64,000 bases of DNA from Platerodrilus igneus. Lineage: Eukaryota > Arthropoda > Insecta > Coleoptera > Lycidae. Below, piece after piece: positions 33,798-48,092 of this stretch (position 1 is its first letter; each line of letters starts with the position of its first letter). The translations under genes were made by a program, and so were the position numbers. The notes beneath the pieces were generated by a model. The model was not told the DNA's origin. It saw only the letters and a list, made by a program, of their open reading frames with translations, and did not search any database. The stretch covers positions 2,339,001 through 2,403,000 of the forward strand of contig JARFIW010000999.1 in the NCBI GenBank assembly GCA_036346225.1, written 5' to 3'.

Positions 33798-36700
33798 GTA
33801 TGTTAAAATTCCCCTTTGCTGTTCATATTTACATTCCTGTTTCAATTGAAATATTTTTAATGTACACATATATTGTTACTGAAGTTAAAGCATTTTTTTA
33901 TCATACTGACCAATAAACAAATCAAGCTAAATTTGATTGCATACCAGTAATTATTTACAAGTTCATTACCCGATGGTGTTCTTTCAATCTATATCATTTC
34001 ATGACAAATAGTTTGAATTTTCAGCTATGGTTACTATTTTTTTGGTTCTAATTCTAACCAATTAATATAACAAAAATTAATATATGCGTAATTTTTTAGT
34101 ATTGTTTATGTTTACAGTGCATTCTGTTGGATACTATTGTATTAAAACACTTGTTATTAATGCAGGTACAATAAAACCTGTTGCATATTCTTAGATCATC
34201 GTTTTAAAGCAACAATCTTTCGTTTTCGAGTTATAATCATAAACTTAATTATGACGAATTACTCTAAACCTTTCATTCTAGATGGTTCCATGCTGTTAGG
34301 ACTTCATAACCAGATTGTTATATCCTTGAATTGTAATTCAAATTAAATAAAACATAGTTATGTTTATTTAAACTACACACGAAACTAAATATATTGATGG
34401 CATCAAAACGTAAGCAACGTCACTTCATCAAACTTTATTCTATCGTCTTTCATCTCTCTAAACATGTTCTTGAATATCACTTTTACTACCATACTTTAAA
34501 AACATCGATTCATTTAGTAAATAAAATCTTGAACAAACACTTGTACTTGCAAATTTGGTTTCCAGTTTTTCTAGTATATTTTTCTTATTTAGTTTGTTTT
34601 ACGTATTCCAGATGAGAATTCCCTTATGCTCTGTACTATGTTCATAACATATTTAATTTTTACTTATCCTCATTTCTTTTAATGCCTCAACTACATTGTA
34701 CGCTTTCAGTTGTTGAAATTATTACTTTGATGGTCATTGTCCCAAATTTATTTTCATTGCGTACTTATTGCGTCTTACTTTTCCTTTCTAAAAAAATGCC
34801 AATTGTTTAAAACCATGAGTTTGTGCTTAACTTATTTTATTTTGTTATTCTTTTCCAAGCACATCTTGGGGCCATAACTGATGTTTTGTTTTATTAAGAA
34901 GTCTCTGCTGCTTTTTTAACAAGTATATTAAGAATACTAATTTACTGTATTACGATTTCAAGGTAAAAGATGTCTTCTTAACTTTTTATGTTGTTAAAAA
35001 CTGACTAAAAATCACTTTACATATTGAGGAGGCTCCTGAATGGACATTATAACTTTTGACTTTAATGAATGTAGGTTTAAATTTCCCCATGTTGAGGTTT
35101 GTGTTCAACAATTGATTAGTAGTAAAAACTTAACTAGTGCTTACTGCATAGAATGGGCAATGTTTGAACAAAAAAACTTACAGAATTTCATTGGATATTT
35201 TGCTTAAATCACACTGTAACACTGTAGTGTTTTTATAATTAAATATGTTATAAAAGATTGATAGGTTAAAAAAATATTAAGTGTTATTATGGACAGATGG
35301 TAGAACTAATGTTGGTTTCAACTTTTAGCTAATAATATGCACGATAGGTTTGTTTCTTCAGTAATTACATTTTATTTTAGAGTATTTTTATATTAAATGT
35401 ATGAATATAATCTAAGCAGTTGCTGTCTGTATAGGCTTATCAGTTAACAAGTGGTTTATATAATATTTGTCTCTATATATATATTTAATATAAGAACAAC
35501 ATCAACCGTCAGTATTAAACTAAAAATCAACACACAAAATAAATGTATAAGATATCAACTGCCATCTAACATATAATTTTTTTAACTTCAACATAGGTAT
35601 AAGGCAGCATAACGAAGCTGCAATATGAGTTACATGATTAGAAACAAAAAATAACTTCCACTAAAAGGTACACTCATATAACAATACAAAAATATTCAAA
35701 AGTACAAGATACAATCATACGCAAAAGCAAAGACGAACAAATAACAATATTGAATTCACATGCCTTAATTACACATGTCCAGATACACATACAACAGCCA
35801 AAGCTTTGAAGAAGTTTGGCCTAAAAATTCCGTACAAAACATACAATATAAAGACATTTCAAACAAGAATTGAAGAAATAAACAAATATCACATGGTGCC
35901 TATAAACTAAAATATAGAAGTTGTGTAAACAGTATGTACCACTGCAGATCATAAATTTGTAAAGAGGTACACAGAACATGCAGTCATTTCAACTAGGTAC
36001 GTTTTTTTTTCTGATTTACTATTTGTTGCTTGAATAAAAGTATGCTCTCAAATATGAAATAAGTATCTCCCAAAAGCTAGAAGACTAATGTAGTAGAAAT
36101 TTTTCAAAAATACATTTATTGCTTTATTTATTACTGTTATTAAATTAAATAGTATTCCTTAGTCCTACATATGTATAGTAGTATTTATTTCTTAGCTGCC
36201 ATTTAAGTTCAGGGTTTTAAATATCGGAGGGTTTGAATACAAACACCTTTTGGTTATAATCTGCTTTTATTGATCAAACAGTTTAAATCTATTGTGCCAG
36301 CGATTAGCAACATGCAGACTGCATGACCTGTAGTCATCTAAAAAGTAAACATTCAGTCAAATAAGTTGTAGAACAGGTGCTGCATAATGACTCTGTAGGG
36401 TTAAGTTTTGTTGTTTTAAAAAGGTATTGTGCAATTAATAATTTATTTCCAAAGGTTATTCATATTTTCGTTAACATTCTGACCCACCCTTAACTCAGTT
36501 TTGGCCCTATGCTGCCCTTGCATCATAAAAGGTTTCCAACTATTGTATTAACATATTTAATAGTGTTTATCTATTCCTCTAATTACGATTTGGTTAAATT
36601 TTTATTCGTATTTTGATATCATTCATCTGATAAATGCCATTTATTTACTTAAAAAATATTTCGGTGGCTTTTTATTGCATCATAATCAAAATCGGATTGT

Positions 36701-39700
36701 TCTTTCAAGATTTTTGAATTATTTTTATTCCTGCTCGTACAATATTCCCACATGTCTTATGGCACAGGCTGGCCTTGATGTTGAGAACATTTTGAGTGGC
36801 ACCATATTTTAATTTTCATCTTTTCTATTGCATATAAACCTGAAGGTTAGTACAGTGTTTATACAATACAAAAATACCTGTTGTAGGGTAGGACAAAATT
36901 AATCTTGTAGGAAAACAGGGTTGTCTGATTATTCCTGAACATGAGATATCTAAAATGCAAATTGTGGTCGACAGTTAGGATGTCAATATTATTAACATTT
37001 GGACAGGTTTAAGTAATAATTTGTTTAGACCTTTCCATATGGTATTAATTTTGTATAACTAATTTTGTTGTTAGAACATCTCAGGAGCTGCTGCGAATAG
37101 AAATGCTTTACATGGATTTGTACAATAAGCATAAACCTGCATGTCTTTCTGTATATAAATTGAATTTGATAACCGAATAAATACTAAAAATTGTCAATTT
37201 TTATTAAGTACGTAGTAGGCTCGTCTTATATCAACAATAAAATATGGGCTATAATTTCACTAGAACCTAGCGTGGTAGTCTCAATTTATGTTATCCGAAA
37301 GTTACTGCTGATACTGATTCGCCTATAGAAATATTTACGTCTGTTCGACCAAGTATTGATTGATCTAATGGTTGCCCAGTCAAACCTGCATAGCGAACAA
37401 AAAGGTACTAAGCTAGATTTGACCGAAACTGAAATAAGGGCTGTTTTGGGAATATTCATCCTGATGGGTCTTGACACCTTACCCAGTATTCAACTCTATT
37501 GGTCAACAGATATAAACTTCCATAAGACTAGAATTGCAGGCGTAATGCTCATGAAGAGATTCTTGAAAATAATGCGTTTCTTACATATTAATGACAATTC
37601 CAAAATGCCAAAGAAAGGAAAACCCAACTACGATAAATTGTACAAAATAGCACCCATGATAAAAATAATGAATACAAATTTCTTGGCAGCTTTTAGCCCG
37701 GGAAGAAATTTATCAGGGGACGAAAGCATGGTTGCATTCAAAGGTAGAACTAGCTTGAAGCAATATAAGCAGCTGAAACCGATAAAGAGAGGTTTCATAA
37801 TCTGGGCTATAGCATGTGCTACGACAGGATATCTTCTGCAGTTTTCGGTATGCGAAGGTAAAAAGGAGAGTGAGGAAGATGGACCTCTAGGCGAGAGAGT
37901 TGTTCTCGAACTTACGAAATCATTCCAAGGAAAACATTACTGTATCTTTTTTGATAACTTTTTCACAGGTTTCACATTGCTAAGCAAGCTTCTAGAAAGA
38001 TCTTCATATGGGTGTGGGACTATTCGTACGAATAGGAAGAATTTCCCGAAGAATAGTCTTGCTGACGATAAGAGTTTGGCTTCTAGAGAACATGATTCTG
38101 TAAATTGTGGTAATATTTCGGTTGCAAAGTGGAGAGACAGGAAAAAAGTGCGTAGTTATTGCAAGTACAATGCAGAATATTACTGAAACTTCTACAGTTT
38201 TGCATTTGAACAAATGTTTTGAAAGGATCTCAGTAGGATGTTCCTTGTCTATAGCTGATTATAACAAGAATATGGGGGGCCTAGATATGTTCGACCAGCT
38301 CCGTGCCTGCTATAATATAGCATGGAAATCACGACGATGGTGGTTGAAACTGTTCTACCATTTCTTCGAATGTGCTGTTGTCAATTCATATATAATTTAT
38401 AAAGCTGCATCGACAAAGGCCAACAAAAAACCAAATTCTCATATTGGATTCAGAAGTATACTAGTCAATCAGCTTATAGGAGATTATTCTAGCTGCAAAC
38501 ATCGGGCTTCATGGTTGATCACAGGAAAGAACAAGATAAAGAAAATTGATGGACGTGCAATCAGCGTCGAGAACACAGTCTGACTGTCGAATGTAGGAGA
38601 TCACTTACCTCAGTCAACTACTTCTCGTAGATGCGCTAGGTGCAGACACTGCAAAAGCCGAAAGGATCCAATGTGCAGTGTTCTGAGTGCAAAGTTGCTT
38701 TGTGCATTCCATGTTTCGCGCCTTTCCATAATAAAAATATTTAATAAAGTTGATGGTCCTAAATGGATACTGGTCTAAAAAGCGACCAGTGAAAAAAAGT
38801 GGAAAATTTTAATTTTTTTGTAAAACTGGCTATGGTTACTATTTTTGTCCCAATAAACATACTTTTAATTAAAATGTGTAATTTTTTGCTAGTTGTTATC
38901 TGCCATATAAAGGGTTAATTATAACATATTCAGTCCTGGAGCTGGTTAGACGTGCACCTCCATTGATTTCTATCCTGAACTAACCTACACATTTCCCTAA
39001 AATTTCTACAACCTACATCTTTCACTATCTGTGTCTGCCTCCACCTCTAGTGTTTTTCCTTTCTCTGCTTCTAATATACTCCGCACTATTCGCTCATGCT
39101 TTATAACACTAAAAGTTATATATTTTTTGTTCATGTTTAATACCCCCGATTGGGAACTGGGGATGAAATTAAGTAATGAAAACTATATTTCTTTAATAAA
39201 ATAGTAAGGAAATACTGGATAAATATTTAAACCACATAAACAATACAAATCAATTTCTTGTTTTACACAAAGATGAATGATTATTAAATAAGCATTTTGT
39301 TTTAAACTGATCAGCAAGTTTTACGTACAGAATGGATATTCATTGTATTCTTAATAAATTTCTAAGCCTTATGGAATTTTGCTTAGTGTCATCAGCTACT
39401 GTTTGTCCTTGAACATATCTTATTTTTATTTGTTGAATTGTGCATCTTGTTATATTTCTTTTTTTGTGCAATGTGGATTGTTTATTTGTTATTTTTATGT
39501 GTTGCAAACGTCTTAAAGTTACTTGGAAATGATTATATTCAAACCTGGTTCACATTATGCGCATGCCAAATGCCATTTCAATCCATTGTGATAAAATTTT
39601 CATACATTTTAAAATATGCCAAACTATGTACTGTAAATTTTTTTGCATGTTTAGTATTTTGAGTTTAAAATTATTTTTTAAATTCCAAGTCACGTTCTTA

Positions 39701-42700
39701 CTACTTAAAAATTACCTTTGCGTATGTGAAAAGAATGCACTTTTCAAATTCTATTATACCACCTAGCTGAATTGTCCTATGCGAATCAATCTTTAATATA
39801 ATGTGAATCTGAAGAATTTCACAAATAAAAATTGACGTATCAAGAATTTTTTCCAGTTATTCTTCAATTTTATAACGAATTTTTGCTACCTTACGAAAAC
39901 ATTAGATGGATTGATTTTTATTTTGACCCATGACTACATGGTAGTTCATACTAAACTGACGAATACCTTCACATTTTACAAAGAGTGCTTTTGTAATACT
40001 ACCAAAGAAAGTTAAACACATAGATATAACAACCACAAAACAATTTATCATTGCGTCATAGATTTTATCTAATATTTTTACATAAAAATGCAAAGAAAAG
40101 GCCGAACATCGTTACCGTTTTCCTGACACTCTTACTTAATAAATTCTAAAAATCAATTGTGCAAGTTTCTATCCACACGTTATAAAAAATATTATCATGG
40201 CTTCCTTCAGCAGAATCACCCTCTCAGGGTATTGGTGATTCAATTTTCTCAAATTTCTTTTTCATTGTTGCTTCCTATATCTTGATAGTGCCATATAGGA
40301 AAAGTTTGAATGAGAAATTCGAGCACTACGTTGAAACACACATGCTAGCCCACTTGGAAAAGCTCAACCATTTCTGAAGTCTGGCACTAAAAATGTTCAC
40401 GTAATTACCCCATTGTCACAGAACTCGTTCGTCCTTCACATGATTGGCTTATTAAACTCGGCTGATGTCTTACAACCAATCCGAATAGTGAACTTCATCA
40501 CTTCAATAGCATGTGTTTACATTACATTCCCCGAAAGCAATAAAATTCCCGAGGTGATATCTTAACGTATTTATGCATGTTAAACTGATTTTGTTCTTAC
40601 CATGTAGTTAGTAATTTATACAATAACCGGGACCAGATTTAGGAAACAAAAGGAATTTCTCTACTTTTATACAAAATACAATAGATTTAATAAATATAAA
40701 AGATGGAAACTTGGATATCCAATAAAAGAAAGTGCTTGTTATGGGTTAGTTCACTTAGCACATAGCAAAATGTTTGAGAATACTGCAACAAAATGAGTCA
40801 GTAGAATACCAATTTGATTTGATCAAAAATTAGGATGCCCGGGTAGTAGTCCTATGTCTAAAATTACTGAATAAATAAGAAAATCTTCCAAATTGGATCT
40901 CTGTAAATTTAGAAAGAGCCATTTTGAATGGAACACGATATTTAAGATATTGCAAAATAAAGTTTGAAATATAGAGATAAATGTTAAATGTCTAAGAAAA
41001 CAAATGGGCAAAATTAAGAGGAGGTAAACATAAAGTAAGGTGTCAGAGAAGGATATTCTTTATCTTCTTACTTTTCAATTTATTTATAGAGCAAGCAGTT
41101 AGGGAAATTAAAGAACAATTGAATAGAGGAGCATACTGCAATGCGTATGATATGGTACTCAAAGTCAATAGCACAATTGATTTAGAAAACATGTTAAGTA
41201 GTATAGATAAAGTTTTAAGTAAGAAGTAGAATATTAAAATTAATTTGAAAACAAAAATAAACACATTCAGCAAATGTAATAAAATTGACCCTTTGAATGC
41301 ATAAATTCACAAGACAATTTTGCTAAAATCGGGGAATTTTATTATTTAGGATATAGAATTACAAATAAAAGTGATAATATAGAGTGCAAAATTGTGCCAC
41401 AAATATAATTTGCTTGCATCCAATATTAATCTAAATATATATAAAAAAATTTTTAAAAATATTTAAGTAGAATGCTGCATTGTATATATAGCCTTGTGGA
41501 CTATGGAAAAAACAGGAGAAAACGTTTTGAAATGTGATTTTATATAAAAATGTTGAAAATTAACCAAATAGAGATAATAAATGAATAGGTACTAAAGTGA
41601 ATTGCTGGAAAACAATCTATTTGGGAATATTTAATGAGAAGAGATTGACTGTTGGGGCGATTAATTATGACATAACGGTCATAATGGAAGGAAGGATATA
41701 TTGGGAAAATTGCATGTGTAGTACATGACTTGAATGTCTTACACAAATTATAAACAATGTAGGTTGTGTCAGATATGTTGATAGCGACTAACAATTGCAT
41801 CAAACAGGCCAACCGACTGACGACAAAAAATTTTGATTGTAAAAAGATACCATGTTAATAATGAAATAACCTCCAATACTAATTTGTAAACTTTGAATAG
41901 AAAGTCGTAAATTCTGGATTAAATAAAATATTTCGTTGTCTATGTTGAAGAGGATGCAGTTGCCTTAAACTTTAAGTATTTAACTTTGTACATAAGAAAT
42001 TTTCTTTCTCAGATATACAACGTGTTTTTACCAATTACAGAGCTAATATAACTTTGTGTACTCACATACCCATGTACGTTTTACTCTAGAATTTTTTAAA
42101 AATTTTAATAGTTGTAAAAAAAGATGTATCATTCGAAATATGTAGATACACTTAATGTTGATAATTTTAATATAGTTGTATGTAGTTTAGTGAGCTGAAA
42201 ATAGTGCTTTTAATTTTAAGGTAAGGGGAATTAAAGTCCTGCATATAACCATCAAGAATAAATTTCCTTTGCTTAATGAATTTACAACTGTAGTGGTTTT
42301 TATTATTGTAAGGTATTTTAATAGGTTAATACTTTAGATTGAATATCCTGGACTAGTATTGTATGATAACTCCTGTAGTAATTGAAACTTATATGATAAA
42401 TTAGTTGTCTACAATTACATCCTGAAAAGTATTCTTGGTTTAAAGGTATATTTTTTTAAGACTTGTTTCAGTTATTTTTTACAGATGCTCATTTTACTTT
42501 AATTGGATATATTTTTCTTTCTTTTTAAATAAATAGTCTTTTGTTACAATACTTATTATTTATAACGAGAATGTTTGTGCTTAAGTATTACGGTAAACTA
42601 TTGTTAAATATTTATTATATTTTTAACTTTTTTCTAAAAAAAAACTTTTGATCTCGTAGGTAAAGAGTCATATAAATAACTTTCAATCTGTTTGAGATTT

Positions 42701-45700
42701 TGAGTACTATTTTTAATTCAAAATGCTTTATTTCATATAATCTATCGTTTCGAGTCCCATTTCAGAAATATCTTTGCTTAAATGTCAAACCACTAAATTG
42801 CTTGTATTTCAATATTATTGATACTAAAAACCATTTTATAATTTGGGCAATATTTTTAATTAAGAATATTTTGTTTCAAATAGCATTCACGAGTTCAAAT
42901 TTTTAAGAGGCGCTCTGTATATCTAATCATTGTGTGTGTGTGTATATATAATATTTGAATTAGATTAGTTGAAATGTCATATTGTGGACACACTATTGTT
43001 TTCCACTAGTTTTTAATTCATGTTATGAACTGATTATGATGCTGTCTACTGTCCTTAAAAAAATTAGCAACTCTGGATTTATTTGAGAAATGACTTGTTA
43101 AATTTTTTACCGAAAAATTGTCGAAAAAAAATTCTCAAACGTGAAATTATTAGAGATGCATAATCTCTTTTTTAAGGATAATGACAGCTCACTTAATAAA
43201 TTAAGAACTCTAACATTGCTTTATCGGAGTTTATCGAATTAAAAAACGTCCATTTTTTAAGCAAGATACTACAAAATACTACAATTGGTGTTCAAAAGTT
43301 TTTTTAAAAAACACTTGTAAATATCGTTTAATCGGGTGGCTGTTGTCTCAGTAACTTGTGTATGATAATAAACTGAAAAATAATCATAAAATTTTCGAAT
43401 TTTAAAAATTTGATTTTAGTATTTGATAATGCTTCTTTAAAGAAGAAAGACATTTTGAAAATAAACAAAAGCAACAAAAACGAATTGTACATTGTTCATT
43501 ACCTCACAAGTGCACAGCGTACTTAAATTGTATTTAAGAGATGGCATCCTCTGGGGTAGAAAATTCCGAAGGTAAAATAGTCCCCCATTCGGGAATATTC
43601 TGCAAGTCGGAAAGTGGAATGTCAGAAGTATGTAAGCTAGAGAACTTAAAAATTGAAGTGGATAGATTAGCACCAAACATAGTAGGGATCAGCGAAGTTC
43701 GGTGACCAGAGGTAGGGGATTTTTGGAGTGAAGACTTCCGGATAATGCATACAGGATCAGAGGAAGGAAATTCGGGTGTGGTGATAGGTATGTGAAGAAA
43801 GATAGGGCACTGTGTAAAGATTTAGAAAGAGGGTAGGGAAGGAGCGATAGTCGATTTATTTGGTTTAGGGACGAGAAGCAACGGGAAATAGGTTGATAGA
43901 ATTTTGCGACAAAAACAATTTAACTATCACAAACACGTTGTTTCAACATCATAGTAAAAGACGATACACGTGGAAGATACCAGGGGATATAGTAAGATAT
44001 GAAATAGATTACATTCTTGATAGACAACGGTTTAGGAATCAAGTAAAAGACTGTAGAAGCTACCTAGAAGCAGATACAGATACTGACCACAACATCGTAA
44101 AAAAGGAATGGAAAAAGGCACTTTGACTTTGAGAAACTAAAAGATAAAGATATCCACGAAAGATTTCAAAAGAAAGTCAAATGAATTACTGAAAGATATC
44201 GGGAAATTTTCTTATACTAAGGAAGTAGAAACAGAATGGAATAACATTAAATCCAGCTTAGACATGGCGGCCAAAGATATTCTGGGGTATACCCAAAAAA
44301 ATTAAGAAGCCATGGATAACAAAGGATGTCCTGAATTTAATAGAAGAAAAATGAAACTACAAAATAGATCAGACGTATCAGGAAAACAGAGCTACAAAAC
44401 CATAATATGGGAAATTATTCGCAAATGCAGGAAAGCTATAGAACATTGGATTGATCAAAAGTGCAAAGAGGTACAAACTAAGATGGAAATAGGAAAGACG
44501 CACGAAGTATACAAACTGATTAGAATGAATTTTAGAGATATAAAACCGTAAGCAAAAATATAAAGGACGCAAGAGGAAACACCATTATAGAAAACGTAAA
44601 GAAAGTGGTTAGATAGCAGGAATATATAGGGAATTTATATGCAGGAGAGGATCCAACAGCATTAGAACAGGATGACTTAGAAATTTAGGTTGTGAAGGGT
44701 ATGTAGAACTTTTTAGATTAGCACAGAATAAAAAAAAAGTTTATTATAACCCCGCCGGTGCGGTATGTGCGCCACTACAGTCAGTTGGTAGCAATGTTAA
44801 ATAATTGTAAAAATGACGCACAAATAAAAGATTGAGTCATATCAATGTTCGAATTATTACAACATAATAAAAAAGTTATACTAATTTTAAAGAAACCCAA
44901 ATGGGTACTCACGCAAACTGCAGGTCGACTCCAGCGCCACTCCATGATGGCGGGCTCTGTTGATCTCTCGGGCGTGGGTATTCGTTGGCCCGGTCGAATT
45001 CAAATTCAAATTTGTCTTCTTCCTATTTGTAGAGGGGCGACAAGAAACTGGTTTAAGGAACGATAATCAAAGATAAGGCAAGGAACCTACATAACAAAAA
45101 AAGACACGAAAAGATACAAAGGTAACTACATTCGTTGGTCTCTCGATCACCAGTCTCGACACGTCTACCGGAAAATCACCACCCTCCCTTCTTGGCACAC
45201 CGCGTCGGCGCAATCTCGCGCAAACGCACTGTCTAAAGTGACGGAAATACGCGCACGTCTTTTTAAATCCTTGGCGCGAAATTCTTACAAATTAAAACTT
45301 GAATTGAAAATGTTTAGTGCCGGTTTCGGCACGTAACAAGTTAGAGATGCGTCAAACCGTAAGTAAGTGAGGTTGAAAACAAAATGATGATGATGACTTG
45401 GGATATCCTATACTTAGAGATGAGTTTGAAGTTAGCGTTGAAGATTCTGAAAAATGGTAAGGCGCCAAGTACAAATAATGCACAAGCTGAAACTAAAAGC
45501 CGCTGGACAAGCAGAACGTTTCTTCCAACTTGTAAGCTATATGTATGAGATGGGCGAGATACCCAAAGATTTCAAACGTAACATCATAGTCACTATACCA
45601 AAAAAGAGAGGCACGGATAGATGTGAAAATTTTCAAACAATAAGTTTGACAGCACACGTGTCTAAAATACTAACTAGAATTGTACAAAGACGAATGGAAA

Positions 45701-48032
45701 AACAAGCTGAATAAATATTAGGAGAGGATCAATTTGGGTTTAGACGAAACAGGGGGATACGAGAGGCTCTGAGGGTGATAGTGGAGAAAACGATAGAAAA
45801 AGGGGAAAGCGTGTATATAGGGTTTGTAGATCTGGAAAAAGCATTCGACAATGTAAAATGGGAAAAAATATTCGAAATACTTAAAAAGATTGGAATGAGT
45901 TATAGGGATAGACGGATAGTACATAGCTTAAACTAAGAGGAAACAGCGGTAATAGAATTAGAGCAGGAACGTAGAGAAGTAAATATTAAGAAAGGTGTGA
46001 GACGAGGATGTGCCCTATCCTTGTTAATTTTTAACTTGTACATCGAAGAGGCAATGAATACTGTCAAATGCAGGAAGACATTTGGAATTACTATGCAGGG
46101 ACAAAAGATTGATATGTATAGATTTGCAGATGATATAGCAGTATTAGCATCTAGCAAAGAAGAGTTAGAAGCTGCTCTTAATGAAATGGAAACAGTTCTA
46201 ACAGAGAGGTACGGTATGAAAATTAACAAAAATAAAACTAAGGTACTAGTATGCAAAGGAGGGGAAAATAAATCAAAAACGAGAATACAAATAGGTAACG
46301 AGAACTTTACAAGGGGTTAAGGATTTCTCGTACCTAGGAAGCAAAATAACACGAGTTGGGTAGAGTGCAAAAGATATAAAACAAAGACTACCACAAGGTC
46401 CTACTACATTTAACAAGAAAAAAGCAACTACTGTATTCAAAGACAACAAACATAAAAAAAAGGAAGAGATTGCTTAAAACATGTGTGGAGCACATCACTG
46501 TACGGCTGTGAAATCTGGTGAGTGGAAGAAGCGGACAGGAAAAAGGTAGAAGCCTTTGAAATGTGGTGCTACAGACGTATGATGAAGATATCATGGACAG
46601 ACAAAGTTAAGAACGAAGAGGTACTAAAAATGGTAGAGGAAGAAAGAAATATGTGCAAAATGGTAAAAAAAATAGGAGAGATAGGATGATAGGCCACATA
46701 CTAAGGCATGAGGGAATAGTGCGGAATATATTAGAAGCAGAGATAGGAAAAAAGAGAGGTAGAGGTAGACCTAGGTTGGACTATTGTACACAGATAGACT
46801 GTGAGAATTTCAGGGAAATGTGTAGGCTAGCTCAGAATAGAAATCATTGAAGGTACGAGTCCAAGATGGAAAACCTAATGACAAAAAATATAATTGTACT
46901 TAAACCTGGTAATTATTATAAACAACTACAGGTATTAGTTTTGCAATATTCTTAACTAATGTTAATTGTGCAAAAGCATTTACTGGAAAAACTATTAATT
47001 CAGCAAATGTCTATGTGTTGAGGGATCTTGGCATTAATAAAATGCAAAGATTTGTATTTGCGTCAATTATTTCTAGACTTACGTTTATAATAACAGCAAA
47101 ATTCTATATACACTTATGACAACGTGCACTTTACTGTTTATTTCACATGAAATTATAAATTTTTGTTACGTTTCAATTTCTTAATTTATAACTTTTGCCT
47201 AAATTCCTGTTCACGTAATAATTTTCTTTCAACTAGCACAGTCGACATGTGGATTGTTAAAAAAGGATACTTCTTTATCTGTTACGTTAGTTTTATAGAA
47301 ACAAGTTCCTCCCAGAATGTTTCACGCCTTCTCCTAGGATGCTATCAGTTGTTCGTCCGTGGAAAAGGCGTTTCAATTGTGGTTATCTGCGAGGTGTTGG
47401 ATTTTAGAGGGTCTGTTATGTACGTTTTAAATTGCATGTATATCGCAATTTTGTAGAGGGACTGTATTAACAAATGGTATTTTATGTACGTTGTAAATCG
47501 CACGTATTCCGTCGCTTCAGATATCCACACTTTACGACATATGCATGTTTTATTAAGTATGGCATTTTATATACGTTCCAAACCGCACGTATTCCGTCGC
47601 CTCAAATATCTATACTTTATGAAATGCTTGTTTTTAGATGTTTGCTTATCACAAACTGGTATAAATTTACATGCATTTACTAACTTCTTTAAGCAAATGC
47701 ATTTAGAGCGAAAGAAATTTCATTTCACGGTTATTTTTCTTCAAATATGTTGAATTTGTATTTGTTTCTGAGCTTAAAAATGTTTTAAATGTTCTAAAAA
47801 TGATTACATTGCTTCTGCAATTATTTATTTTAATGAATGTAGTGAAGTTATGGAATGAGCTTCCTGTAATTAATTATTGATTTTATACAGGGTGATTTGT
47901 ATTCGCTTTTGCACAATAAATGAATTAGGTACATTTTTGAATCCAAATGTTTGGTTTTCCTAATTTTTATGATATTTACATGAGGTATTCTTTCCTTGTG
48001 AACTTAAGTAACCTTATTATCATAGCAGTGTA

Positions 48033-48092
<60 letters not shown>

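Larger units (their letters stand above)
33798..37260 (+). other. CoREST: first part of the 16.9-kb CoREST intron
   Basis: It contains a probable piggyBac 3'-end relic (34023-34110), an unrecognised open stretch (35664-35911) and otherwise AT-rich sequence. The open frame at 34394-34615 has no recognisable content. Confidence 0.7.
43500..46875 (+). mobile_element. APE-type non-LTR retrotransposon (LINE), interrupted by a nested insertion
   Basis: The element carries an apurinic-like endonuclease, then RT, then the C-terminal GHILRHEG ... GRGRPRL region typical of insect elements annotated as craniofacial-development-protein-2-like plus jockey-type RT. The clade (RTE, L2 or jockey) is not resolved. 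Coding sequence is broken by many stops and indels and by a 0.7-kb insertion at about 44687-45402. It lies in the CoREST intron on the sense strand. Confidence 0.8.

Noticed and set aside
37068..37180. Open peptide RTSQELLRIEMLYMDLYNKH after a TTGTTAG acceptor
   Set aside because: It stops after about 35 codons, lacks a donor and does not match CoREST or piggyBac. It could be a remnant but I cannot support it.
37286..37477. Minus-strand open frames opposite the piggyBac transposase (also 38004-38213)
   Set aside because: Shadows of the plus-strand coding sequence.
44845..45066. GC-rich 73-codon frame as a host exon
   Set aside because: It lies wholly inside the solo LTR bounded by AGTT duplications.
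45718..46594. Minus-strand open frames opposite the LINE RT
   Set aside because: Shadows of the plus-strand RT, which has the conserved motifs.
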